From: Phycisphaerales bacterium
Lineage (GTDB): Bacteria > Planctomycetota > Phycisphaerae > Tepidisphaerales > Tepidisphaeraceae
Length of the DNA: 54,659 bases
Direction: 5' to 3'
Assembly (NCBI GenBank): GCA_020847545.1
Contig: JADLBV010000015.1
Span: 1 to 54,659 of the forward strand
A program made the translations under genes and the position numbers. Below are positions 35,068 through 44,082 of the stretch, piece after piece. The notes beneath the pieces were generated by a model that saw nothing but the letters and a program-made list of their open reading frames with translations, was not told where the DNA came from and searched no databases. How positions within the stretch are numbered: the first letter of the stretch is position 1; every line of letters begins with the position of its first letter.

Positions 35068-35696
35068 TGAAAACCGGTAAATGGATCACCCCTCTGGCGG
35101 TGCTGGTGCTGATCCTCCTGATCGGCGGATGGATGCTGCGCCCCGATTATTCCCGCCGAAATTACGACTTCCTCCCTGACATGGCCTATTCACCGGCCTA
35201 TGCCTCCCTCTCGGCCAACCCCAACTTCCCCGATGGCAAAACCGAACAACGCCCCGTCCCCGGAACCATCGCACAGGGGTATCCACCCTTCCACTACAAA
35301 GCCACCCCCGAAGACGCCCGCCGGGCCGGTCTGGAACTGACCAATCCCTTCCCCTCCACCGACGCCCTGGCCCTTCAGCGCGGCGCCACCGTCTATTCCA
35401 TCTATTGTCAGGCCTGTCACGGCGCCACCGGCGCCGGCGACGGCACGGTCGTCCAACGCGGATTCCCGCCACCCCCTTCGCTCCTGGCCGACAACGCCCG
35501 GCAGATCAAGGATGGACAGATGTACCACCTCATCACCCTCGGCCAAAACAACATGCCCTCTTACGCCGCACAGGTGATGCGCGACGACCGCTGGAAAGTG
35601 ATCCTCTTTATCCGTTCGCTACAGGCCGCCGCCGTCCCGGCCGCCCCCACAACCACCAACGCGACAACCACCGCTACCGAACCGTCCGCCAAATAG
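35067..35696 (+). CDS. actE: Alternative complex III monoheme cytochrome c ActE
   Basis: A 209-residue exported cytochrome with a single heme site CQACH (114-118) and a likely distal Met in NNMPSY (near 163). The N-terminal hydrophobic stretch (PLAVLVLILLIGGWML) is a signal or anchor. The stretch DMAYSPAYASLSANPNF matches the ActE N-terminal region that wraps on other subunits. The stop of actD and the ATG of actE share one base (TGATGA). The C-terminus is a low-complexity Ala/Thr tail. Confidence 0.93.
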   Translation: MKTGKWITPLAVLVLILLIGGWMLRPDYSRRNYDFLPDMAYSPAYASLSANPNFPDGKTEQRPVPGTIAQGYPPFHYKATPEDARRAGLELTNPFPSTDALALQRGATVYSIYCQACHGATGAGDGTVVQRGFPPPPSLLADNARQIKDGQMYHLITLGQNNMPSYAAQVMRDDRWKVILFIRSLQAAAVPAAPTTTNATTTATEPSAK

Positions 35697-35704
35697 GAAA
35701 CCTC

Positions 35705-36877
35705 ATGACCACGATGCAACTGCCCACGTTCATCCCCCGCCCCGCGCTGCTGACCCGGCTGCGACTGCTGATCGCCCTGGGCGTCATCGGCACGCTGGTC
35801 GGCCTGATCGCCGCGCCCAAATTGACCCTCGGCGGCCTGCTGCTTGGCGCGTGCTACAGTCTTGGCATGGGGCTGGGCGCGATGGTCATCATCTCCCTCA
35901 GTTACATCACCAAGGCCGGCTGGAGCACCGCACTGCGCCGAATCCCCGAATCCATGGCCGCCACGCTTCCACTCACCTGCCTGATCCTTCTGATCATCCT
36001 GGCCGCGGGGTTTTATCAGCTCTATCCCTGGTTCAACAGCCACGAACATGGCCACGCAGATGCCTCGCTGACACTGTGGCGCAAGCCCGCCTTCTTTCTG
36101 GCCCGCGCCGCCGGCTGCATGATCATCTGGCTGATCTTTTCCTTCGCCATCCTGCGAAATTCACGCAAACAGGACCTCAGCGGCGACCTCCGCCTCACCC
36201 ATCGCAACGTCGGCCTTTCGGCCGTGTTCCTCTTTGCCCTGGCGATCACCCTCTCGCTGGCCACCTTTGACTGGTTTATGAGCCTCCAGCCCCACTGGAT
36301 CAGCACCATGCTGGGCGTCTATCACTTTTCCGGCCTGTTTCAGTCGGCCATCGCCGCGATGATCGTCATCACCATCCTGCTGCAACGCGCCGGCCTCCTG
36401 CAACAGATCGTCAAACCCGCCCACCTGCACGACCTGGGCAAATACCTCTTTTGCTTCACCACCTTCTGGGGCTACATCTGGTTCTGCCAGTACATGCTGA
36501 TCTGGTATTCCAACATCCCCGAGGAAACCTCCTACTTCATCCTCCGCCACAACGGCCCCTGGCTGGCCGTCGCCTATGTCACGGTCGCGATGAACTGGGC
36601 CATCCCCTTCTTCGGACTCCTCTCCGCCACCACAAAACGCAACGACCGCCTGCTTTTCAAACTCGCCGTGATTGTGCTGATCGGCCACTGGATCGACCTC
36701 TACGGCATCATCGTCCCCTCGCTGGCGGGCGATGCCACCATGATCGATTTCTGGTCGGTCCTCCCCAGCCTGATCCTGCTGCCGATCTTTGTCCTGGGCA
36801 TGATGCGGGCTTTGCGCGCGTCACCGCTGATGCCGGCCCGCGACCCCATGCTGGTCGAGAGCCTGCATCATCATTAA
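35705..36877 (+). CDS. actF: Alternative complex III NrfD-like subunit ActF
   Basis: A 390-residue polytopic subunit with about ten helices, the second NrfD-like core protein of ACIII. ATG 35705 (MTTMQLPTFIPRP) sits eight bases after the actE stop; the longer in-frame reading from 35405 would run through actE. Typical marks are SLSYITKAGWSTALRRIPE near residue 60, FDWFMSLQPHWISTMLGVYHFSG (shown in parts: ATFDWFMSLQPHW and MLGVYHFSG), and IWFCQYMLIWYSNIPEET near 260. No oxidase, Sco or further cytochrome gene follows; the next gene is on the opposite strand. Confidence 0.95.
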   Translation: MTTMQLPTFIPRPALLTRLRLLIALGVIGTLVGLIAAPKLTLGGLLLGACYSLGMGLGAMVIISLSYITKAGWSTALRRIPESMAATLPLTCLILLIILAAGFYQLYPWFNSHEHGHADASLTLWRKPAFFLARAAGCMIIWLIFSFAILRNSRKQDLSGDLRLTHRNVGLSAVFLFALAITLSLATFDWFMSLQPHWISTMLGVYHFSGLFQSAIAAMIVITILLQRAGLLQQIVKPAHLHDLGKYLFCFTTFWGYIWFCQYMLIWYSNIPEETSYFILRHNGPWLAVAYVTVAMNWAIPFFGLLSATTKRNDRLLFKLAVIVLIGHWIDLYGIIVPSLAGDATMIDFWSVLPSLILLPIFVLGMMRALRASPLMPARDPMLVESLHHH

Positions 36878-36903
36878 CCCTGTTTTGCTCGCTTAAAATT
36901 CGT

Positions 36904-37842
36904 TTACCCGACCCGCTGCAATTTGGTCACCCGGCCATCGGAGATCCATTCCACGCAGAAAATGTTCCCCGCGCGGTCCCAGATCGCCATGTGCGGCGAA
37001 TTGAATTTCCCGATCAGCCGCTGTTCGTGGGGCACATTGGGCCACCCGGCCGCCTTTTCAATCCCCGGATTTTCCCCCAGTTGAGTCACAAGCCGATTGT
37101 CCTTGTCAAAAATCGTCAATCGGCCATACAAATCAGGGATCAACAAATCGGTCCCACGAATGTCAAAATGGCAGGGATACAGCAGGTCGTGATTGACAAT
37201 CGAAAGGGGTTTGCCATCCAAAGTGAGATACTGCAATCGCACATTCTGTCGATCCGCCACCAGCAACAAAGGCTTGCCGGAACGTGAATCGATCGTCACC
37301 CCATGCGAACACTTGAATTCGCCCGGCCCGGTGCCCGGCTTGCCAATGGTGCGGATGTAATGTGCGTTTTTGTCGTATTGATGGATATAAAACAACCCAT
37401 ACCCATCGGCGACATAAAAATCACCGTTGGGGGCAATGGCGATGTTGGTCGGCTTGTATTCATCCTTGTTGGCATAGACGCCCGATTCCTTCGGATACTC
37501 CAGTTGGAAAAGCACTTTGCCATCCAAAGTGGTCTTGATCACCCGCCGGCGGCCTGGATCGGCGAAATAGAAAAACTCCTCCCCATTCTCCTTGCTGTAT
37601 TGCATCCCATGCGCACTGCCTTCAAACAGGTCGCCGCCCCATGAACGGATGAATTTCCCATCGGCGTCAAACACCGCCACCGAATCAATGGAGGTGTTGT
37701 GGATGTGAATCCGCCCCTGCGTATCCTCCGCGACGCTGTGGGTAAACCCAAACTGCTTGCCGGCCGGCAGCTTCGCCCAGTTGTCAACCCAGCGATAAGT
37801 ATGGCTCCCGCTCCCGACGATATCATTGTTTTTGTTGTTCAT
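36904..37842 (-). CDS. NHL-type six-bladed beta-propeller protein
   Basis: A 312-residue propeller of the NHL/peptidylglycine-lyase-like type. Blade strands recur, for example FTHSVAEDTQGRIHIHN, FIRSWGGDLFEGSAHG, PTNIAIAPNGDFYVADG, YIRTIGKPGTGPGEFKCSHG and FNSPHMAIWDRAGNIF. The G-x-G-x-G-EF pattern is a classic NHL element. No signal peptide is visible, so it may be cytoplasmic despite its neighbours; an internal twin-arginine signal is also missing. It is the last gene of a four-gene set on this strand, 44 bases after the 1234-residue secreted protein. Function unknown. Confidence 0.8.
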   Translation of the reverse strand: MNNKNNDIVGSGSHTYRWVDNWAKLPAGKQFGFTHSVAEDTQGRIHIHNTSIDSVAVFDADGKFIRSWGGDLFEGSAHGMQYSKENGEEFFYFADPGRRRVIKTTLDGKVLFQLEYPKESGVYANKDEYKPTNIAIAPNGDFYVADGYGLFYIHQYDKNAHYIRTIGKPGTGPGEFKCSHGVTIDSRSGKPLLLVADRQNVRLQYLTLDGKPLSIVNHDLLYPCHFDIRGTDLLIPDLYGRLTIFDKDNRLVTQLGENPGIEKAAGWPNVPHEQRLIGKFNSPHMAIWDRAGNIFCVEWISDGRVTKLQRVG

Positions 37843-37886
37843 GGCGGGGTACGTTATGCGGATTACATTCTCAGGTCAAACGATTT

Positions 37887-40800
37887 TTACTGGACTTTTG
37901 CGCCGCATTTGGTGCAGAACTTGGCCCCCGGCGTCAGTGGAGCGCCGCAATGGGTGCAGAATTTGGGTGTTTTCTGATTGGAATTGTCGGCCGGCGGGGC
38001 GGGTGGCGGTGTCTCTGGTGCCGACGGCGATTGCGACGAAGGGGGCAGTTTGGACGCATCAAACACCACGGATGTGGTGCCCTTTGTGTTGATCCAGAAT
38101 TCACCCTCAAACGTCGATCCGGCATATTCCGTCGAAAAATGATATTTCCCTTCGGGCAACGATTCGGAATCGCCGAATTTGCCCCGATAGACCTCGCGGC
38201 CTTTGCTATCGGCAACGATAAATATCTCCGGCGTCCCCAGCACCGCGGCGCGCAATTCCTGCAACAGCGAGTCCGACTTTTCCGCCACCCAATAATGACC
38301 CCGGCCGGCAATCGCCATGTTCTGCAATTGCTCGGTCCAGTCGGGGCGGTTGATGTTGAATCCCACGATGTGAAAATCAACCCCTTTGATGTTGGCGATT
38401 TTGGTCGCGACTTTCACCGGATCCTGTCGCGGCTGGCTGTCCTCGCCGCCGTCGGTCAGCAGCACCAGCGTGAACGGGCGATCCTCGCGGCCAGCGCCCA
38501 GATCGCCGGCCGCCTGTTGCAGACTGAATGCCAGCGGCGTCTTGCCTCTGCAACGCAGGCTTTGCAACTTCTGTAAAAACACCTTTTTGTTCAATGTCCC
38601 CATCGGCAGGACCAGCTCCGTGTCCTGATCCGCATCCTTTTCGATGGCGCTTTTTCGATGACCATACACGCGCAGCGCCACCTGGGAATCATCAGGCAAT
38701 TCGTTGATCATCGCAGCCACCGCATCCCGTGCGATGTCGAACTTGCGCTTGCCGTCGATCTCCTCCAGCATCGACCCCGAGGCATCCAGAATGATGTACA
38801 GTGTCGTCGGTTTGGCGACGACGGCGGTCTTGAGCGTGCCGTTGCCGCCGCGCGGACGTTCGACATTGAGCGTCGGCGTGGCGCGGGTCAAAAACAGCAG
38901 CGCAAAACTGGTCGCCAGGCGCGGGTCCGCCTCATTCCCCTTGCCCATCCAGCTTCCATCGGGCTTTTGCTGATCCACCAGGTATCGCGCCCCCAGCGGA
39001 TACCATTCGTGTCGGCCGATGAATTCGATGCCGAGAATCTGCCCCACCCGTTCCAGCGAATAAATGTAATAGTAATCCCAGATGCCGCTTTTGGGATTTT
39101 CAGAGACGCTGAAATTTTGCGCCGCCCACGCCAGTCCGCGCGTAATCGCCGGATCGTCCGCTGGTTTGGCCTCACCCAATTCATGCCGATTGATCGCGAT
39201 CGCGCAGATGCCGGCACAACTCATCGAACCATACGAAGAACCATCCGACCGGCCGTGATACGCCCAGCCCCCTTCCTTGTTCTGGCGGGTGCGATAGGCC
39301 TCCAGGTTTTTCATCCATGTCGCCGCCGGCAGTCGGATTCCGCTGCGCGAGGCCGAATGCAGACCCAGCAACGCGAATTGCGACACCGAATTGTCCCCAT
39401 CCTGTCCCTTGTCCCAATCCGTCTGCCGCGTCCATTGTTCGCCGGCCGAGCCGGGGCCTTCCAACGGCGTGCCACCAGAAATCCGAAGCACTCGATCTTC
39501 ATCCGCGTTTTTAAACAGCTCCTTGGGCACGTTTGTGTTGTATGTCCAGGTCCCTTCCTTCCCCTGTGCCTCCAGCAGATAGCGCGTTGCCTGTTTGAGC
39601 TTGGGATAAAAGGCCGGATCGCCATAACTCTCAATCAACATGCACAGCAAACCTCCCTGATATCCTCCCAGGTGGCTGGCATCGATCTTGGTTAAATAAC
39701 TTCGCAGCGCCGCGTTAAAATCCGGAAACCTCTCATGCGCCTTGGCATGCACCAGCGCCAGTGCGCACAACACATGCTCCTGTCGGTCGCCAAAATAATC
39801 CGGCTTGTCGGCCCTGTCCTCTTTTTTCAGATATTCCCACAAAAATGCGGCCCCCCGGTCAATCGCCTCGTTCACCTGCTCGGCCTTGAGGCCGACACCG
39901 GCCAGACCCTTGGGTTCGAGCGGAGGTTCAACCACAGACGGCGGGGCAACGGGTTCATTTTTCGCCGCCGGCGGTTGTACGGGCGGAACAGGTTTGACCT
40001 GTTCAGCCTGCGCCTGTTCGGACTTGGCTGGCGGCTCCTGTTCTGGCGGGGTGGAATCGGGGATGGCCGCATGATCCTCTGTCTGAGCCTCTGCCGATTC
40101 ACCGCCCGCCGCGATCGGCTGCAACAACATCACCTTTCCCGGACCCGTCGGCGAAAGGTACGCCAGCCGGGGCTTGGTTTGATCCTCCCCGATGGCATAT
40201 ACCACCTCAAACGCCCGCTGTTCGCCGGCCGGAATCCACAACAACTCCATCGGAGGATGCACGGCTTTTAGCGATGCCGGGTCGTATGTTGTCTGTTGGC
40301 CCGATTGCGAGACATACAGCAATTGTTGGCTGGTCTGGAAAAATTCCCCCTGTTTGTTCAGGTTTTTCACCAGCAGGTCCAAAACCAGAAATCGACTCCC
40401 CTGCGGCGTTTGCACCCCGACAAATTCCGTCGCCGTTTTCTGACTTGTCACCGTGACGGCGAACAGGCCATCCTCGGTTGAAACGATCGGTGTCACCTTG
40501 AGCGGAAGCGGCCGTGTGCCTTCCACCGCCAGCGTGATTCCCGTTGGCCGCAGGGTTTTGCCGTTGATGGCGGCATTGGGAAAATCGAGACGCAGCTCCA
40601 GCGATTGAGATTTATCAGGCACCAGGAAAACCGCCGTCCCGCCGGTGAACAGATCCGGCAAAAATCGCGGCTCGGCCTCCAAGATTCCAATGGGCATCGA
40701 CCCATACGCATACACCCCGTCAACAACCAGTTGCAAATATTGTCGGGACTCCTTCCAATCCGCCACCGTGCCGATTTTCATCTTCTGACCTGGTTTGGCC

Positions 40801-41591
40801 TTGGGATCAAACGCGGTGGCATCCGCATCAAATGTGAACAAGCTGCGAGCACGCAAATCAACCTGAAAATAAGTCATTCCCTCAGGTGCTTTTTGCCCAT
40901 CCAGATCGGCCAACCGCTGAACACCAAATACCCCCGCCTCCACCACCTCATTTTTCCCAAGCGGCGAGATCGACCGGGCCGGTTCTCCCATCCCATCTTT
41001 GGGCGCCATCAGCGGGAGTGTGATATGTCCGTGCGCAAAATCGTAAAAATGCAATTCCAGACTTTTGATTCCCTTGGGAACCATGAACAGCGCGTTGCCC
41101 CGCAGTTCATCACCCAACCGCCCCAGTCTCATGTCCTTCAACGGCAGCAATCCCGGATAATCCCCCTCCACCAGCCGAAGCAAACGTTGTCCATCCGCCA
41201 CCAAATACAAATGATCCGCCAGATGCGGAATCACATATTCGGTCGGTATTTTATTCCCGTACACAACCGACAGTGGAATCTGATTCTCCCAAGTCGTATC
41301 CAGCACCAAAACCTGTCGGCCCGCCGGCGGAATCAATGAGCCATAGGTTTCCCTCGGCGTCAGTGAATGTACCGTCAGCTGCACGCCGCGATTGGCGCCG
41401 ACGGCTTCCAACGTCTCGGTCCGGCCCAACTCCATCGCGCTTGGCAATGGTTTGGCAGTCTCCCCGCCCGCCGGCGGCTTCGACTCCCGCACCGCATCCC
41501 GAAATGGTGAAGGATCGGGTTTTTGCTGCGTCCACCCCAGCGTCCCCACTCCCATCGCCCACAACATCACGCCACAGATGATTGTCCGCAT
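37887..41591 (-). CDS. Giant secreted vWA/toroid protein with zinc-ribbon tail
   Basis: A 1234-residue protein with a signal peptide (about 1-21). Three related beta-rich units of about 130 residues fill roughly 50-480 (each contains a strand such as VLVLDTTWENQ or FLVLDLLVKNLN). A Pro/Glu/Ala-rich linker runs from about 500 to 560. An alpha/alpha-toroid domain like squalene cyclase or prenyltransferase proteins covers about 570-915 (GDNSVSQFALLGLHSA, GGWAYHGRSDGSSYGSMSCAG). A von Willebrand A domain follows with the MIDAS motif DASGSM near 935. The extreme C-terminus is a double-CxxC zinc ribbon (FCTHCG... FCTKCG). It probably acts in the envelope as an adhesion or scaffold protein. No catalytic claim can be made for the toroid. 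Confidence 0.75.
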   Translation of the reverse strand: MRTIICGVMLWAMGVGTLGWTQQKPDPSPFRDAVRESKPPAGGETAKPLPSAMELGRTETLEAVGANRGVQLTVHSLTPRETYGSLIPPAGRQVLVLDTTWENQIPLSVVYGNKIPTEYVIPHLADHLYLVADGQRLLRLVEGDYPGLLPLKDMRLGRLGDELRGNALFMVPKGIKSLELHFYDFAHGHITLPLMAPKDGMGEPARSISPLGKNEVVEAGVFGVQRLADLDGQKAPEGMTYFQVDLRARSLFTFDADATAFDPKAKPGQKMKIGTVADWKESRQYLQLVVDGVYAYGSMPIGILEAEPRFLPDLFTGGTAVFLVPDKSQSLELRLDFPNAAINGKTLRPTGITLAVEGTRPLPLKVTPIVSTEDGLFAVTVTSQKTATEFVGVQTPQGSRFLVLDLLVKNLNKQGEFFQTSQQLLYVSQSGQQTTYDPASLKAVHPPMELLWIPAGEQRAFEVVYAIGEDQTKPRLAYLSPTGPGKVMLLQPIAAGGESAEAQTEDHAAIPDSTPPEQEPPAKSEQAQAEQVKPVPPVQPPAAKNEPVAPPSVVEPPLEPKGLAGVGLKAEQVNEAIDRGAAFLWEYLKKEDRADKPDYFGDRQEHVLCALALVHAKAHERFPDFNAALRSYLTKIDASHLGGYQGGLLCMLIESYGDPAFYPKLKQATRYLLEAQGKEGTWTYNTNVPKELFKNADEDRVLRISGGTPLEGPGSAGEQWTRQTDWDKGQDGDNSVSQFALLGLHSASRSGIRLPAATWMKNLEAYRTRQNKEGGWAYHGRSDGSSYGSMSCAGICAIAINRHELGEAKPADDPAITRGLAWAAQNFSVSENPKSGIWDYYYIYSLERVGQILGIEFIGRHEWYPLGARYLVDQQKPDGSWMGKGNEADPRLATSFALLFLTRATPTLNVERPRGGNGTLKTAVVAKPTTLYIILDASGSMLEEIDGKRKFDIARDAVAAMINELPDDSQVALRVYGHRKSAIEKDADQDTELVLPMGTLNKKVFLQKLQSLRCRGKTPLAFSLQQAAGDLGAGREDRPFTLVLLTDGGEDSQPRQDPVKVATKIANIKGVDFHIVGFNINRPDWTEQLQNMAIAGRGHYWVAEKSDSLLQELRAAVLGTPEIFIVADSKGREVYRGKFGDSESLPEGKYHFSTEYAGSTFEGEFWINTKGTTSVVFDASKLPPSSQSPSAPETPPPAPPADNSNQKTPKFCTHCGAPLTPGAKFCTKCGAKVQ

Positions 41592-41647
41592 GGTCTACTC
41601 CCGTCGAGCGTATTTCTCCCCTCATGAAACCAAAGCAAACAAAACCC

Positions 41648-43984
41648 TCACGTCAGCAATATCGCACCCGATATCCCCAGGTTCACATAAAAAATAATAC
41701 CAAGCACTTTTGGCCCAGCTCCACCCACCACGCCCAGCACGCCGGTATACATACTGATGGTGCACGCCAGAAATTTCACCAGATTGACCCATTGTCTGTC
41801 GCGGTCAGGGTTCGCCGAAGCATCCTTCACCGCGGAGATGAAGCAAATCAGTCCTCCGGCCAATTGCTGCAACAAGGCGTTTTCCACCAATGCTCCGCCA
41901 TATCCGCCGCTGCTGCGCCCCACCACCGATCCGGTCAGAGGATCGATCGACCACCACACCCCGGCCTCCTGACCCGCCGGCAGCAGAAGTTGTCGCGTCG
42001 GTTCACACGCGGCCACATACTTGCGATCCGCCTCCGACAACGGCAACGTCTCGGCCTGGCCGCCATCAAATACCCGCCATTCACCCCCCGGCTGACCGGC
42101 CGCCTCCAGCCCGTCGATGGCCGTGCGCACCTTCCCCTCCGGGCTGATGGTTCGCAGCAATCTCATCTCCACCACCGTATCAAACACCCCTTGGCACATC
42201 GCCGCCTCGATCGCCGCCGGTTGCTCATCGGCGGTTCGCGGCACCATCGTCAGCGTGTTGTCCAGAATATCGATCCGTGACTGATCGCACGTGTGTCCGG
42301 TGGACAAACTCATGCAAAACCGCCGCTCCGCCACCGTGATCTGCGGCCGATCCCACAAGAGCGCCCCGGCCGGATGTTCCTTCAATGACCGCGCCAAGGC
42401 CGCCTGCCGAATCACCGCCATCTGCATCAGCAGGCCGGGATAAGGTGCAACCGATCGGCCAACCAACTGGTCAATCGAAATCTCCCCTTTTTGGCTTTTC
42501 ATCAAATCCACCACCGGCTGCAAGGTATCGACGCCGTGCCGGGTGGCTCCATATGAAGCCAGTTCGGCCGATATCACCTGCGGTTGGATCAACACTTCCC
42601 AATCCATCAGCGGACTGAACTGGTGATTCCCCTTGACCTGCTCGGCCGTCAACAACGTGCGCTGCTGCACTGTCGCCGGTGCCTGTGGCCCCTGTGTGCC
42701 GACATCCATCGACAACGAAACAAACCCCGGCCCCTTGGCCTCTTCGCCCCCGCCGCCAAGCCCTCCGCCAAATACCCCGCCAATCGCCGACCCCAGTTCC
42801 TTTGCCCCCTGCACCCGTCCATCGGCCGAAACATCGTACAGGTTCCCATCCAGATCAAAGACGCGCGAGCCATACTGCCTCGAACCCACCTGGATCACCG
42901 CTTGGAATTTCTTGATGTTCGCCAACAGCTTGATGCGCTCCTCCGGCTTCATCTCCAGCAACTTCGACGGCGCCGGCAGCGCATCGGCCGGGCGAATGCT
43001 GAACGCCACCGGTTCATACATCGCATCGCACGCATCCACCTCCACCGCCAGAATCTCCTGCGCCTCGGCCGGTTCGACGGCCTGATATTTCAACTTGAAC
43101 GTGACCTTGTGGCGATCCTTGGAGAAATCCTTTTGTTCCTCCCCACCCTGCGCATACGACTTGCCCGCTTGTGCATCCGCAAAACTCGGATCCAAATCCT
43201 GCCACTGCCCCTCCTTGTCCTTCACCTGCACCCACGCATGATGCCGGGCACGCTCCACCAACTGTTTGGCCCACGCCTGCGCATCTTGTCCCAGTTTCAT
43301 CTTGTTGCGCTGCACCTGGTCGGCCAGATTCCTGGCCACCAAATCCGCCTGCGCATCGGCCTCTTGTTGAAACAGCTCCGCCTGCTTCCGCACATCTCCC
43401 GCGAATTGGGCGATTTTTGCCTCATCCAATCCCGTCTTTTGTGAAAACTCTCGCAGCGCTTCGGGACTGTCCGAACTGACCATGAAATCCCCCAACGGAC
43501 CAGCCAGTGGGTCGCGCGACAAAAATTGCTGTACCAGTTTTTCCGCCGATGCTTCGTCTAGCATCGCCGTGACGATCCGGCAGGGATAGCCGGATGATTC
43601 CAGCATCCCCTTGAGCAGCAACGACTTGTCGATGGCATTGGCCGAACGCGCCGACAACGCCCCGCGCGCCCCGCGCAATACACCCGAATACGGCTCATAC
43701 GCCACCTGGTCGCGCACAAACGCGAACAATTTGGTCGCATCATGCCCCAACAGCGCCGACTGCGCGGGAACATCCGATGGATTGGCCCCCGGCTTTTGCA
43801 ACTCCTGCCGCGCCAACTCCAATATCCGGCCCATCACCTCAACGGCTTTGTCCACCGGCACCGTTTCGGTCGCCGTTCCCGCCGGCGTCTGCGGCTGACC
43901 CACCGCCCCCGACCACGCAAAACACAACACCGCCGTAAACACCAGCCGCGAAAGCCGACAAATCGGATCGTATGAAAGCCGCAT
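41648..43984 (-). CDS. Secreted transglutaminase-fold protein lacking the catalytic Cys
   Basis: A 778-residue exported protein (signal segment about 10-29). A transglutaminase-like core occupies roughly 75-270: SANAIDKSLLLKGMLESSGY (114-133) corresponds to the catalytic-Cys helix, but the Cys position is Ala117. The His and Asp of the triad remain in HAWVQVKDKEGQWQDLDPSF (near 248 and 263). The rest, about 270-740, is long and without a family I recognise, and a hydrophobic stretch ends the protein (VLGIIFYVNLGISGAILL). ATG at 43984 is used; the upstream in-frame start at 44020 lies on a terminator-like hairpin. Loss of the nucleophile suggests a binding or structural role. Confidence 0.72.
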   Translation of the reverse strand: MRLSYDPICRLSRLVFTAVLCFAWSGAVGQPQTPAGTATETVPVDKAVEVMGRILELARQELQKPGANPSDVPAQSALLGHDATKLFAFVRDQVAYEPYSGVLRGARGALSARSANAIDKSLLLKGMLESSGYPCRIVTAMLDEASAEKLVQQFLSRDPLAGPLGDFMVSSDSPEALREFSQKTGLDEAKIAQFAGDVRKQAELFQQEADAQADLVARNLADQVQRNKMKLGQDAQAWAKQLVERARHHAWVQVKDKEGQWQDLDPSFADAQAGKSYAQGGEEQKDFSKDRHKVTFKLKYQAVEPAEAQEILAVEVDACDAMYEPVAFSIRPADALPAPSKLLEMKPEERIKLLANIKKFQAVIQVGSRQYGSRVFDLDGNLYDVSADGRVQGAKELGSAIGGVFGGGLGGGGEEAKGPGFVSLSMDVGTQGPQAPATVQQRTLLTAEQVKGNHQFSPLMDWEVLIQPQVISAELASYGATRHGVDTLQPVVDLMKSQKGEISIDQLVGRSVAPYPGLLMQMAVIRQAALARSLKEHPAGALLWDRPQITVAERRFCMSLSTGHTCDQSRIDILDNTLTMVPRTADEQPAAIEAAMCQGVFDTVVEMRLLRTISPEGKVRTAIDGLEAAGQPGGEWRVFDGGQAETLPLSEADRKYVAACEPTRQLLLPAGQEAGVWWSIDPLTGSVVGRSSGGYGGALVENALLQQLAGGLICFISAVKDASANPDRDRQWVNLVKFLACTISMYTGVLGVVGGAGPKVLGIIFYVNLGISGAILLT

Positions 43985-44021
43985 GATGATACCTCTTGTT
44001 ATTCGCAACCCACCATCCAAA

Positions 44022-44053
44022 AGCCGCCGGCCCCATTTCTGGAACCGGCGGCT
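44022..44053 (-). terminator. Hairpin after the CsgG-like gene
   Basis: AGCCGCCGG (44022-44030) and CCGGCGGCT (44045-44053) form a nine-base GC stem with a 14-base loop. On the - strand the stem ends in TTTTGG. It lies 30 bases after the CsgG-like stop and immediately before the transglutaminase-like gene, so it is a plausible partial terminator that lowers expression of the downstream genes. Confidence 0.55.
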
Positions 44054-44082
44054 GAATCATATCGATGCATCCGATGGGATTT

